From assembly GCA_903832395.1 (NCBI GenBank), contig CAILBF010000061.1:1-39512 (forward strand): DNA of 39,512 nucleotides, in the 5' to 3' direction. Numbering within the stretch: the stretch's first letter is position 1; every line of letters begins with the position of its first letter. Source of the DNA: an uncultured Actinomycetes bacterium. GTDB taxonomy: Bacteria > Actinomycetota > Actinomycetes > Nanopelagicales > Nanopelagicaceae. The notes beneath the pieces were generated by a model. It made no database searches, had not been told where the DNA came from, and saw only the letters and a list, made by a program, of their open reading frames with translations. Both the position numbers and the translations under genes were made by a program. Below are positions 23,413 to 31,177 of this stretch, one piece after another.

Positions 23413-24603
23413 ATGTCAAAACGTCTCTTTACCTCTGAATCCGTAACCGAAGGCCATCCAGACAAGATTGCAGATGCAATCTCAGATGCCGTCCTCGATT
23501 CACTTCTAAACCAAGATATTAAAAGCCGTGTTGCAGTGGAAACTTTAATCACTACCGGTCAAGTACATGTTGCCGGTGAAGTAACAACCGATGGTTACGC
23601 CGACGTCAATACAATCGTCCGCGACACCGTCCTAAACATTGGCTATGACTCATCCGATAAAGGCTTTGATGGAAATAGCTGCGGAGTTTCAATCTCAATT
23701 GGACAGCAATCCCAAGATATTTCACAAGGTGTCAATAACGCATATGAGCACCGTGTTGCAGCGGGCGCCGACCCTTTGGATTTACAGGGCGCCGGAGATC
23801 AAGGCCTCATGTTTGGTTATGCCTGTGATGATACAAAGGAGTTAATGCCGCTACCAATTTGGTTAGCCCATGCATTGGCACAACAACTTTCGAAAGTCCG
23901 CAAGTCCGGCGAACTGCCATACCTGCGTCCCGATGGAAAAACCCAAGTAACGATTGAATACGATGGCGATCGCGCCGTTGCACTCAATACCGTTGTAATC
24001 TCTAGTCAGCACGCAGAAGATGTAGATGTTGCCAAGACACTTACTCCAGAGGTAATTGAATACGTCATTGAGCCGATTTTATCGACTATCGATCTTCCAC
24101 GTAAGGATCTAAAGACACTTATCAATCCAACTGGCCGCTTTGTAATCGGCGGACCAATGGGAGATGCTGGATTAACTGGCCGCAAAATTATTGTTGACAC
24201 ATATGGCGGCATGGCTCGACATGGTGGAGGAGCCTTTAGCGGTAAAGATCCATCGAAGGTTGATCGTTCAGCTGCCTATGCAATGCGTTGGGTAGCTAAA
24301 AATGTTGTAGCGGCAGGTCTTGCACGTCGCTGCGAGGTTCAAGTTGCTTATGCAATTGGCAAAGCACAACCAGTTGGTCTCTTCGTTGAAACTTTCGGAA
24401 CTGAGACCGTTCCAGTTTCGAAGATTCAAGATGCAGTGTTAGCTGTCTTTGATCTGCGCCCTGCAGCGATCATTAGAGATTTGAATCTATTGCGACCTAT
24501 TTATTCACTAACAAGTGCCTACGGTCACTTTGGTCGTGAACTACCTGAGTTTGCATGGGAGCGTACTGATCGCGTGAGCGATCTTCAAAGCGCAATAAAG
24601 TAG
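23413..24603 (+). CDS. metK: S-adenosylmethionine synthase
   Basis: Makes S-adenosylmethionine from methionine and ATP (396 residues, normal length). The N-terminus 'LFTSESVTEGHPDKIADAIS' contains the ATP/methionine site GHPDK. 'GAGDQGLMFGYACD' and the phosphate loop 'GGGAFSGKDPSKVDRSAAY' are the two family signatures, and 'AIGKAQPVGLFVETFGT' closes the third repeat. It follows coaBC after 4 nt and precedes priA after 3 nt. No SAM riboswitch is present upstream. Confidence 0.97.
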   Translation: MSKRLFTSESVTEGHPDKIADAISDAVLDSLLNQDIKSRVAVETLITTGQVHVAGEVTTDGYADVNTIVRDTVLNIGYDSSDKGFDGNSCGVSISIGQQSQDISQGVNNAYEHRVAAGADPLDLQGAGDQGLMFGYACDDTKELMPLPIWLAHALAQQLSKVRKSGELPYLRPDGKTQVTIEYDGDRAVALNTVVISSQHAEDVDVAKTLTPEVIEYVIEPILSTIDLPRKDLKTLINPTGRFVIGGPMGDAGLTGRKIIVDTYGGMARHGGGAFSGKDPSKVDRSAAYAMRWVAKNVVAAGLARRCEVQVAYAIGKAQPVGLFVETFGTETVPVSKIQDAVLAVFDLRPAAIIRDLNLLRPIYSLTSAYGHFGRELPEFAWERTDRVSDLQSAIK

Positions 24604-24606
24604 TCA

Positions 24607-26490
24607 GTGGCGACGCCAAGGCGACTTAACTTAAAGGCCGAAATAATTCCTCGGCCAAAAGTTAGCGCCTTGGTCAAACCCATTGTTCGTGTCTGGGTTG
24701 ATTCCGGTGTATTTCATTTAGATTCCGCCTTTGATTATGCAGTTCCTGAAGAGTTTTCTCACCTTGTAGCAGTAGGCGTGCGAGTGCAAGTGCCATTTAA
24801 TGGCCGTGAAGTCGAAGCCATCGTGTTGGAGCGACTAGATGAAACAAAAGTAACCGGTGCAATCAAGACGATCACTAAAATTCTCTCGCCACATCCAGTT
24901 GCAACATCTACATCCTTAGAGTTAATTACCCTCGCGTCGCAGCATTGGGGAGCCCATCCCTTCGATATTCTGCGATCGGCCATACCTCCACGGGTGGCGG
25001 CAGTAGATAAAACCTTTGTTAACGTTTCTCAAGATGAGTTTAAGGCGCCTGCATCACAAGGAATCTACGCCTTCATCGCCTTTGAACCTTTTGAAAGCCC
25101 GCCCGAACAAGTTGTTAGGCACATTCAAAAGGCGCTTGCACATGGCTCAGTTTTACTCATAGCCCCGGATGAGGGCGATATTGATGCCATTGTAAAGAGT
25201 GCAGCGCGAGTTGGAATTCCATTTCTACGCTTGGATAGTTCGCTACCTCGTGCAATTCGCTATCAAAATTATCTTAAAGCGATGGCGGCGCAGAAAGTTT
25301 TGGTAATCGGCGCACGCGGTGCGGTCTTTACTCCTATTGCCGATTTAAAGACCATCATCGTCTATAAGGAATCATCGCATGATCATTACGAGATTCGCAC
25401 TCCCGCGTGGAACGTTAAAGATGTGGTCAAACTGCGCAAAGGTTTAGAGAATCTAGATGTTTACTTTACGGGCTATACGCCCTCCCTTGACCTATCCCTT
25501 CAAATAGAGAACAAGCAACTGGAATATGTAGCCCAAAATCATCGATTATCGGTGAAAGCTTTCTCATCGGAGGATGGAACGTTACTGCCGGGCAAGATAT
25601 TTACACCTATACGTAAGGCGTTGGCACGTGGACCAGTTCTCTTCCTTGTGCCACGTAAAGGTTATGGAAATGCGCTGCTGTGTGCCCACTGTAAAAATTT
25701 GGCCATGTGCGCGTGTGGATCCAGACTTGTCGTAGTATCAAAAGGCGCCGCGCCTAGTTGTACGACCTGCTTATCAACGTATCCGGATTGGAAATGCTCG
25801 TGGTGTCAACGTGATAAACAATATGTAGCGGCTCGGGGAATTGAACGTGCGAGTGAAGAGATTTCACGTGCCTTCACCGGCCTTCCTATAATCCTTTCAT
25901 TCGGTGATGTTATAAAGGGCTCAGTCGAATCGAAACCATCTATCGTTTTATCTACGCCAGGAGCTGTTCCAAGAGTGAATGGTGGATACGGGGCTGTAGT
26001 AATTCTTGAAGGGTTGAAGTTTTTCGCACATCCAGATTTACGAGCTCAGGAACGCGCGCGCGAATTATTCTTTGAAACTGCAGCAATGATAAACGCTAAG
26101 GGGGAGGTCTTGCTTAGTATCGATGAAGCACATCCAATAGTCGCCTCGCTGATTAGATGGAGCCCGGGTGCAATGATTCGCCGAGAGTTAGCAGAGCGGG
26201 GGGAGATTCCACTTCCTCCATATGTACGAAGTGCCGTTATTACTTCTCCAACTCCCGAGGCAACAACGCTTTTCTCAGGTCTAGAAAAGGCGATCGAGAG
26301 CCAACGATTGCCGTCAACGGTTAGAGTCTTCGGTCCCCACGATGCTGGCAAGGGATTGTCAAAAATCGTTTTATATTCGCAAGGAATGGATTCGAAGGCG
26401 CTAGTAGATTTCTTACACGAGCTACAACGCCGCCGAAGCATCGCTAAAAAGGAGCTTCTCGGAATCAAAGTTGATCCATATTCGTTATAG
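24607..26490 (+). CDS. priA: Primosomal protein N' (PriA) lacking helicase motifs
   Basis: PriA-family replication restart protein (627 residues, GTG start 3 nt after metK). The N-terminal 3'-DNA-end-binding domain is recognisable ('VRVWVDSGVFHLDSAFDYAV' then PEEF; 'GVRVQVPFNGREVEAIVL'). A cysteine-rich zinc domain lies at about 355-400 ('CAHCKNLAMCACGS', 'CTTCLSTYPDWKCSWC'). The Walker A (GxTGSGKT) and DEEH motifs of true PriA helicases are absent; the matching places read 'VLLIAPDEGDID' and 'IVYKESSHDHYEIRTPAWN'. Actinobacterial PriA proteins are known to be ATPase-deficient in this way, so a structural role in loading DnaB is more likely than unwinding. Confidence 0.88.
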   Translation: MATPRRLNLKAEIIPRPKVSALVKPIVRVWVDSGVFHLDSAFDYAVPEEFSHLVAVGVRVQVPFNGREVEAIVLERLDETKVTGAIKTITKILSPHPVATSTSLELITLASQHWGAHPFDILRSAIPPRVAAVDKTFVNVSQDEFKAPASQGIYAFIAFEPFESPPEQVVRHIQKALAHGSVLLIAPDEGDIDAIVKSAARVGIPFLRLDSSLPRAIRYQNYLKAMAAQKVLVIGARGAVFTPIADLKTIIVYKESSHDHYEIRTPAWNVKDVVKLRKGLENLDVYFTGYTPSLDLSLQIENKQLEYVAQNHRLSVKAFSSEDGTLLPGKIFTPIRKALARGPVLFLVPRKGYGNALLCAHCKNLAMCACGSRLVVVSKGAAPSCTTCLSTYPDWKCSWCQRDKQYVAARGIERASEEISRAFTGLPIILSFGDVIKGSVESKPSIVLSTPGAVPRVNGGYGAVVILEGLKFFAHPDLRAQERARELFFETAAMINAKGEVLLSIDEAHPIVASLIRWSPGAMIRRELAERGEIPLPPYVRSAVITSPTPEATTLFSGLEKAIESQRLPSTVRVFGPHDAGKGLSKIVLYSQGMDSKALVDFLHELQRRRSIAKKELLGIKVDPYSL

Positions 26491-26498
26491 CTCTTTGG

Positions 26499-26504
26499 TA
26501 GGCT
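26499..26504 (+). promoter_or_regulatory. Putative leaderless -10 element (TAGGCT) for def-fmt-rsmB
   Basis: TAGGCT ends exactly 6 nt before the def ATG and no ribosome binding site lies between. It is in the 20-nt gap after priA. A TTGATC at 26471 is too far away (22 bp) to be an ideal -35. Confidence 0.5.
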
Positions 26505-26510
26505 TGCTAA

Positions 26511-27062
26511 ATGGGCATTCAAGAGATTCGTTATTTTGGAGACCCTGTCCTGATAACTCCAGCAAGCCCGGTTATTGATTTCGATAAAGAGTTAAGAACG
26601 TTGGTAGCAGATCTCACCGAAACAATGTTAGAAGCACCTGGCGCAGGTCTGGCAGCACCTCAAATTGGAGTTTCCCTTCGCGTTTTTGTTTGGCATGTTG
26701 ATGACGTTCTTGGCCATCTGATTAATCCAACGCTTGTCCTAGGTAGCGAAATCGAAGAAGATGATGAAGGTTGCTTATCTTTTCCCGAACTAACCTATCC
26801 AACGCCCCGTGCAATTCGCGCCGTAGCTAATGGGTTTAATATGTTTGGTGAACCGATATCCGTTGATGGATCTGATTTGTTGGCCCGAGCCCTCCAACAT
26901 GAGACCGATCATTTAGATGGAATTCTCTTTATCGATCGCTTGAGTAAAGCAGAGAGAAAACTTGCGATGAAGGAGATTCGCGAGAGCGATTGGTTTAACG
27001 AGGCGGGGGCAAATATTCTGATTAAAGAGTCGCCGCACACCATCTTCGGACGGAACACGTAA
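26511..27062 (+). CDS. def: Peptide deformylase
   Basis: Metalloenzyme that removes the formyl group from nascent proteins (183 residues). All three motifs are intact: GAGLAAPQ (44-51), EGCLS with metal ligand Cys88, and 'QHETDHLDG' with His130, Glu131 and His134. It shares one base with fmt (TAATG), so the pair that adds and removes formyl groups is translated together. The C-terminal extension ('ILIKESPHTIFGRNT') is modest. Confidence 0.97.
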   Translation: MGIQEIRYFGDPVLITPASPVIDFDKELRTLVADLTETMLEAPGAGLAAPQIGVSLRVFVWHVDDVLGHLINPTLVLGSEIEEDDEGCLSFPELTYPTPRAIRAVANGFNMFGEPISVDGSDLLARALQHETDHLDGILFIDRLSKAERKLAMKEIRESDWFNEAGANILIKESPHTIFGRNT

Positions 27063-27967
27063 TGCGCATCGGAGTAGCGGCTACTCCGGAAGTTGCTATA
27101 CCTACAATGGAGTGGCTACTTAATTCTGGACATGAGTTGAGCTTAGTAATTTCACAGCCCGATAGAGCCGCAGGTCGGGGACTTGAGTTAAAGGCCTCAC
27201 CGGTAAGTCTGTGGGCGATTGGAAAAGGGATACCTCTGCTGCGGCCAGAAACTCCCGCTGAGTTAGTCGGAGCAGTTAATAATCTGGATTTAGTTCTAAC
27301 AATTGGTTATGGCGTACTTTTGCCGCAAGAGATTCTCGACCTCCCTCGCTACGGATTTATGAATCTGCATTTCTCACTTTTGCCAGCGTATAGGGGAGCC
27401 GCCCCAGTTCAACGCGCAATTGAGCATGGTGAGATTGTTACTGGTGTCACTGTTTTTAAACTAGATGCGGGAATGGACACGGGCCCGATTTATAGCAGCG
27501 CCACTTTAGAGATTGCTCCGCAATGGCGCACATCTGAGTTGATGACTGCCTTGTCCACCATGGGTCCTCAAGTAGTTGGCGAAGCTCTTACTTCAATTGA
27601 AGAATCGAAAGCACCAACTCCGCAATCAGGTACCAGCTCGCTCGCGCCTAAGTTAAGTAGGAACGAAGCCAAAATATCGTGGAACGAAGACGCCCGCACG
27701 ATAGTTAATCGCATTCGTGCTTTCTTCCCCGCACCCGTTGCATGGTGTTTATTTCGAGGAGATAGTTTTAAAATCACCTCTGCGCAAGCCTCGGATGCAA
27801 AACTAAAGCCAGGGGAGATTGCCGTTATTGATGGCGATGTCGTAGTTGGTTGCAGCGACGCAACCGCTATCTGCCTATTGAAAGTTATACCTGCCGGTAA
27901 GAAAGAGATGGATGCTAAGGATTGGGCTCGTGGTGCACGGTTGAGTAACGGAGAACTCCTTGGTTGA
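27062..27967 (+). CDS. fmt: Methionyl-tRNA formyltransferase
   Basis: Formylates initiator Met-tRNA with 10-formyltetrahydrofolate (301 residues). The catalytic triad is Asn101 and His103 in 'MNLHFSLLPAYRGAAPVQRA' and Asp139 in 'AGMDTGPI'; the spacing equals that of the E. coli enzyme. A C-terminal OB-like tRNA-binding domain follows from about 200. It overlaps def by 1 nt upstream and rsmB by 8 nt downstream, a def-fmt-rsmB translation operon. Confidence 0.97.
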   Translation: MRIGVAATPEVAIPTMEWLLNSGHELSLVISQPDRAAGRGLELKASPVSLWAIGKGIPLLRPETPAELVGAVNNLDLVLTIGYGVLLPQEILDLPRYGFMNLHFSLLPAYRGAAPVQRAIEHGEIVTGVTVFKLDAGMDTGPIYSSATLEIAPQWRTSELMTALSTMGPQVVGEALTSIEESKAPTPQSGTSSLAPKLSRNEAKISWNEDARTIVNRIRAFFPAPVAWCLFRGDSFKITSAQASDAKLKPGEIAVIDGDVVVGCSDATAICLLKVIPAGKKEMDAKDWARGARLSNGELLG

Positions 27968-29312
27968 AGCGCGTCGTAATACTTTCAAATCGCCTAAACC
28001 AGATGCCGCTCGATTGCTGGCCTTTGATTTGATCACTGAAGTAAACCGTAATGAGGGTTATTCAAACTTACTTTTGCCGCAAGCGTTGAGTTCTAGTTCA
28101 ATGGAGGAGCGCGACCGTAATTTAGTCACAGAACTTGTTTATGGAACGCTGCGGATGCAGGGCAAACATGATTGGATTTTGGCGCAAATCAGCGATCGAC
28201 CTTGGCCAGAAGTAGATCCCGGAATCGTCGATGTTGCTCGGCTCGGTGTACATCAGATTCACGAAATGCGAATTCCAGACCATGCCGCAGTTGCTGCAAC
28301 CGTTGAGGTAGCAAGAAAGAGAGTGGGCGAATCCAAAGCTAGTTTTGTTAATGCACTTCTGCGAAGTGTCACACGTAAAAGCATGGAGGAGTGGTTTGCG
28401 CCATTAGCCGCGATTAAGGATCCAGTTACCCGAATGGCGATTCAATACTCTCACCCAGAGTGGATTATTTCGGCCTATTACGATCTTTTAAAGGATTGGG
28501 AGCAGGTTGAGGCGGCACTCGCAATTAACAACGTTCCGGCAACTCCAACGTTAGTTTCATGGCCTGGTTTTTCAACGCAAGAGGATTTAGTTGCACTTGG
28601 CGCCCAAACTACGCAATTCTCCGAATTCGGTGCCTCGTTCAAAGGCAACCCGGGAAGTTTAGATATTGTTCGCCATCGTTTAGCTGGAGTCCAAGATGAG
28701 GGATCGCAGTTAGTTGCCACGGTATTTGCGCGCGTTGCGAACGGACAGTCATGGCTTGATCTTTGTGCAGGTCCTGGAGGAAAGGCTGCACTTCTATCTG
28801 CAATTGCTTCAACACGCGACATTAAGTTCACCGCTAATGAGATCTCAACACCTCGTGCTAACTTAGTAATGAATGTTGTCCATGGCGCGCGTGTATGGGT
28901 GGGCGATGGTCGCGAAATCGCCTCACATGGCGAGAGTTTCGATGCAATTTTAATTGATGCGCCGTGCACCGGTCTTGGCGCGCTGCGTCGGCGCCCCGAA
29001 GTACGTTGGCGTCGTTCGCTGAAAGATTTACGCGAACTCACGCAGTTGCAACGCGAGTTGATCGAATCCGCAATTTCCGTTTTGAAACCTTCAGGGGTTT
29101 TCGGCTATGCGACATGTTCACCTCACTTGGCCGAAACCACGGTTCAAGTTAACGACATATTGAAGAATCATCCTGAATTAGAGCTCATAGATATAGCCCC
29201 ATACCTTCCAAAAGGCCTTGAATCGGCCACCCGTGGGGGAGCAATGGCGCTCTGGACTCATCTACACGGCACAGATGCAATGTTCTTAGCTCTCCTTCGA
29301 AAGAAAAGTTAG
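27960..29312 (+). CDS. rsmB: 16S rRNA (cytosine967-C5)-methyltransferase RsmB
   Basis: SAM-dependent m5C methyltransferase of 16S rRNA (450 residues). The N-terminal NusB-like RNA-binding domain covers about 15-150 ('ARLLAFDLITEVNRNEGYSN'). The catalytic domain has the SAM motif 'DLCAGPGGKAALLSA', Cys336 in 'DAPCTGLGALRRRPEVRW' and the catalytic Cys386 in 'YATCSPHL', with the same 50-residue spacing as E. coli. The start is an unusual TTG, chosen because GGAGA lies 6 nt upstream and no other in-frame start fits; it overlaps fmt by 8 nt. Confidence 0.94.
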   Translation: MVEARRNTFKSPKPDAARLLAFDLITEVNRNEGYSNLLLPQALSSSSMEERDRNLVTELVYGTLRMQGKHDWILAQISDRPWPEVDPGIVDVARLGVHQIHEMRIPDHAAVAATVEVARKRVGESKASFVNALLRSVTRKSMEEWFAPLAAIKDPVTRMAIQYSHPEWIISAYYDLLKDWEQVEAALAINNVPATPTLVSWPGFSTQEDLVALGAQTTQFSEFGASFKGNPGSLDIVRHRLAGVQDEGSQLVATVFARVANGQSWLDLCAGPGGKAALLSAIASTRDIKFTANEISTPRANLVMNVVHGARVWVGDGREIASHGESFDAILIDAPCTGLGALRRRPEVRWRRSLKDLRELTQLQRELIESAISVLKPSGVFGYATCSPHLAETTVQVNDILKNHPELELIDIAPYLPKGLESATRGGAMALWTHLHGTDAMFLALLRKKS

Positions 29313-29315
29313 GAT
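29310..29315 (+). promoter_or_regulatory. Putative leaderless -10 element (TAGGAT) for rpe
   Basis: TAGGAT ends exactly 6 nt before the rpe ATG and its first three bases are the rsmB stop codon. The AGGA in it could instead act as a ribosome binding site 7 nt from the ATG, so this case is less clear than the others. Confidence 0.35.
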
Positions 29316-29321
29316 ATTGCG

Positions 29322-29987
29322 ATGACCCGTGAAATCAGAATCACCCCAAGTATTTTAAATGCTGATTTAACGAAATTGAGTCAAGAGATTGCCCGTATTG
29401 CCGGTGTTTCCGACCTTCTCCACTTAGATGTTATGGATAATGTTTTTGTACCTAACTTCACATTCGACTTCGAACGCGCGAGCCAAATCATCAAAGAGAG
29501 CGTCCTTCCAGTTGATGCACACTTAATGGTCGCTGATGTGGATTTAATTGCCCCGGCTTATGGCGAAGCGGGTTGTGCAAGCGTGACTATTCACGCAGAG
29601 GCGACTACAAATATTGCATCAACGCTGCGCGCGATTCGCCACACTGGCGCACGCGCCGGTTTAGGTATTAAACCCGGAACCAAAATTGAAGATTATGAAA
29701 GCTTTAGCGATCAAGTTGATATGTTTTTAATTATGACGGTAGAACCGGGTTTTGGTGGTCAAAAGTTCATGCATGAGATGATGGAAAAGGTGCGGCGCAC
29801 TCGTAAATTAATTGGTGATAGACCTATATGGCTGCAAGTCGATGGCGGCATCTCGATAGATACGATTGCAGAGGCGGCCGAGGCTGGCGCCGATACCTTT
29901 GTTGCCGGCAGCGCCGTATTTAACGCCGGAGATCCAGCGGCGATGGTCCTTTCATTACGCAATTGCGCAACCTCTGTGGCAGACTAA
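29322..29987 (+). CDS. rpe: Ribulose-phosphate 3-epimerase
   Basis: Interconverts ribulose 5-phosphate and xylulose 5-phosphate (221 residues; TIM barrel). 'ITPSILNADLTKLSQEI', metal-binding 'LLHLDVMDNVFVPNFTF', 'VDAHLMVADV', 'MTVEPGFGGQKFMHEMMEKV' and 'WLQVDGGISIDTI' are the family signatures with the metal-binding histidines and aspartates. In many actinobacteria rpe is followed by riboflavin synthesis genes; here an FMN riboswitch and a transporter follow instead. Confidence 0.97.
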   Translation: MTREIRITPSILNADLTKLSQEIARIAGVSDLLHLDVMDNVFVPNFTFDFERASQIIKESVLPVDAHLMVADVDLIAPAYGEAGCASVTIHAEATTNIASTLRAIRHTGARAGLGIKPGTKIEDYESFSDQVDMFLIMTVEPGFGGQKFMHEMMEKVRRTRKLIGDRPIWLQVDGGISIDTIAEAAEAGADTFVAGSAVFNAGDPAAMVLSLRNCATSVAD

Positions 29988-29995
29988 GCCCACGT

Positions 29996-30115
29996 TGTTC
30001 CGGGGGTCGGTGTTAATTCCGAACCGGCGGTAAAGTCCGCGACCCAGTCACATCCAGTGATTGGTTGATTTGGTGTAATTCCAAAACCGACAGTTATAGT
30101 CTGGATAAAGGGACA
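29996..30115 (+). ncRNA. FMN riboswitch aptamer (RFN element)
   Basis: The sequence carries the conserved RFN core: CCGGGGGTCGGTG, AATTCCGAACCGGCGGTA, GTCCGCGACCC, GGTGTAATTCC and CCGACAGTTATAGTCTGGAT, in the right order. The closing helix P1 pairs TGTTCC (29996-30001) with GGGACA (30110-30115), including one G-U pair. The transporter gene follows 76 nt downstream. It should bind FMN and lower expression of the downstream gene. Confidence 0.95.
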
Positions 30116-30186
30116 TGTGAGCATCTGTGCTACCTGCACATGTGCTTACTGTGTTGCTTCCTGGAGCTTTTCATCCTAGGAAGGAT
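30113..30186 (+). promoter_or_regulatory. Expression platform of the FMN riboswitch with sequestered ribosome binding site
   Basis: ACATGTG (30113-30119) can pair with CACATGT (30137-30143), which competes with the 3' strand of aptamer helix P1. Downstream, ATCCT-AGGA-AGGAT (30173-30186) is a hairpin that hides the Shine-Dalgarno AGGAAGGA; CTTCCT (30157-30162) could pair with the same AGGAAG. No T-run follows a hairpin, so control of translation is more likely than termination. Confidence 0.6.
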
Positions 30187-30191
30187 CAACT

Positions 30192-30881
30192 ATGAACATC
30201 ATTAAGTGGCTTTTTGAAACAAATGTACATTTTGGAAGTAAATCAATCGCCGTTCGCGAAATTTTAGGCGGAACTTTAGGTCTATCGAGTGCAATTTTAG
30301 GTGCACGCCGAAAAGTATCTGCGTGGCCGATTGGCATTGCAGGAGATGCGCTTCTTTTCACCGTATTTCTTGGAGCGGTATTTGCTTATGCCGATCAACC
30401 TTCGGCCAATTTCTATGGGCAAGCCAGCAGGAATCTTTTGCTGATAATTGTCAGTGTCTATGGCTGGATTCGTTGGGCACGACATACCCGTGCCAATGGC
30501 AAGACACAACCACCAGTATCACCACGTTGGACTACCTCAAAAGAAAAACTCGTATTGTTTCCAACAATAATCATCTTTTACCTACTTTCAATGCAGATCT
30601 TTAAAGCTCTTGGCGAAAGTGGAACGTGGGTGCTTGTCGATACGTGGATCTTTACCGGGACGGCTTTGGCAACTTATGGCATGAGCCGTGGGTATGTTGA
30701 ATTTTGGCTGGTATGGATTGCCGTTGACTTTGTCGGCGTTCCCTTTGCTTTTAAGAATGGCTACTACCCAACTGGGACTCTCTATGCAATCTATCTACCC
30801 TTCGTAATTTGGGGCTTTATGTCCTGGCTACGAATATCTAAGCTGGAGGCTAATTCAGAACCCGCGGTCGTTGGAGCATAG
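30192..30881 (+). CDS. pnuX: PnuC-family riboflavin transporter (PnuX/RibM-like)
   Basis: A 229-residue membrane protein with about six to seven hydrophobic segments. The N-terminal part 'REILGGTLGLSSAILGARRK' with WPIGIAGDALLF matches the PnuC/RibM family ('WREILGN..GL.SA', 'WPVGI.GN.LLF'), and a C-terminal part with 'AIYLPFVIWGFMSWLRI' fits too. PnuC proteins carry nicotinamide riboside or riboflavin; the FMN riboswitch directly upstream argues for riboflavin (known actinobacterial PnuX/RibM). The start has AGGAAGGA 6 nt upstream. It lies between rpe and hisE, where related genomes carry ribD-ribE-ribA-ribH. The substrate is inferred. Confidence 0.88.
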   Translation: MNIIKWLFETNVHFGSKSIAVREILGGTLGLSSAILGARRKVSAWPIGIAGDALLFTVFLGAVFAYADQPSANFYGQASRNLLLIIVSVYGWIRWARHTRANGKTQPPVSPRWTTSKEKLVLFPTIIIFYLLSMQIFKALGESGTWVLVDTWIFTGTALATYGMSRGYVEFWLVWIAVDFVGVPFAFKNGYYPTGTLYAIYLPFVIWGFMSWLRISKLEANSEPAVVGA

Positions 30882-30887
30882 TAAACT
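30882..30887 (+). promoter_or_regulatory. Putative leaderless -10 element (TAAACT) for hisE-hisG
   Basis: TAAACT ends exactly 6 nt before the hisE ATG, begins directly after the pnuX stop codon, and is followed by TCCCGA with no ribosome binding site. It would let hisE-hisG be expressed independently of FMN control. Confidence 0.5.
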
Positions 30888-30893
30888 TCCCGA

Positions 30894-31157
30894 ATGAAAT
30901 CCTTTGATTCCTTATGGAGTGAGCTCGCAGCCAAAGTTGCGAGCCGCCCAGAAGGTTCGGGAACCGTGGCTGCAGTTGATGCAGGTGTGCATACAATCGG
31001 TAAAAAGATCTTAGAAGAGGCCGGTGAAGTGTGGCTGGCTGGTGAACATGAGTCAAATGATGCTCTTGCCGAAGAGATAAGTCAGTTGATTTACCACGTG
31101 CAGACAATGATGTTAGCCCGCGGATTAACGCCCGACGACATTTATAAGTATCTCTAA
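30894..31157 (+). CDS. hisE: Phosphoribosyl-ATP pyrophosphatase
   Basis: Hydrolyses PR-ATP to PR-AMP, the second histidine step (87 residues, single-domain HisE). 'SFDSLWSELAAKVASRPEGS' and the MazG-like metal motif 'IGKKILEEAGEVWLAGEHE' then 'LAEEISQLIYHVQTMMLARG' match the family. It is followed by hisG after 20 nt, the usual actinobacterial pair. Other histidine genes are not in the window. Confidence 0.95.
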   Translation: MKSFDSLWSELAAKVASRPEGSGTVAAVDAGVHTIGKKILEEAGEVWLAGEHESNDALAEEISQLIYHVQTMMLARGLTPDDIYKYL

Positions 31158-31177
31158 AGAAGGAATCGAGAATCCAT

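Noticed and set aside
28478..29041. 187-codon open frame on the minus strand inside rsmB
   Set aside because: Antisense shadow rich in Arg/Ser/Pro, typical of a reversed coding frame; overlaps the catalytic part of rsmB.
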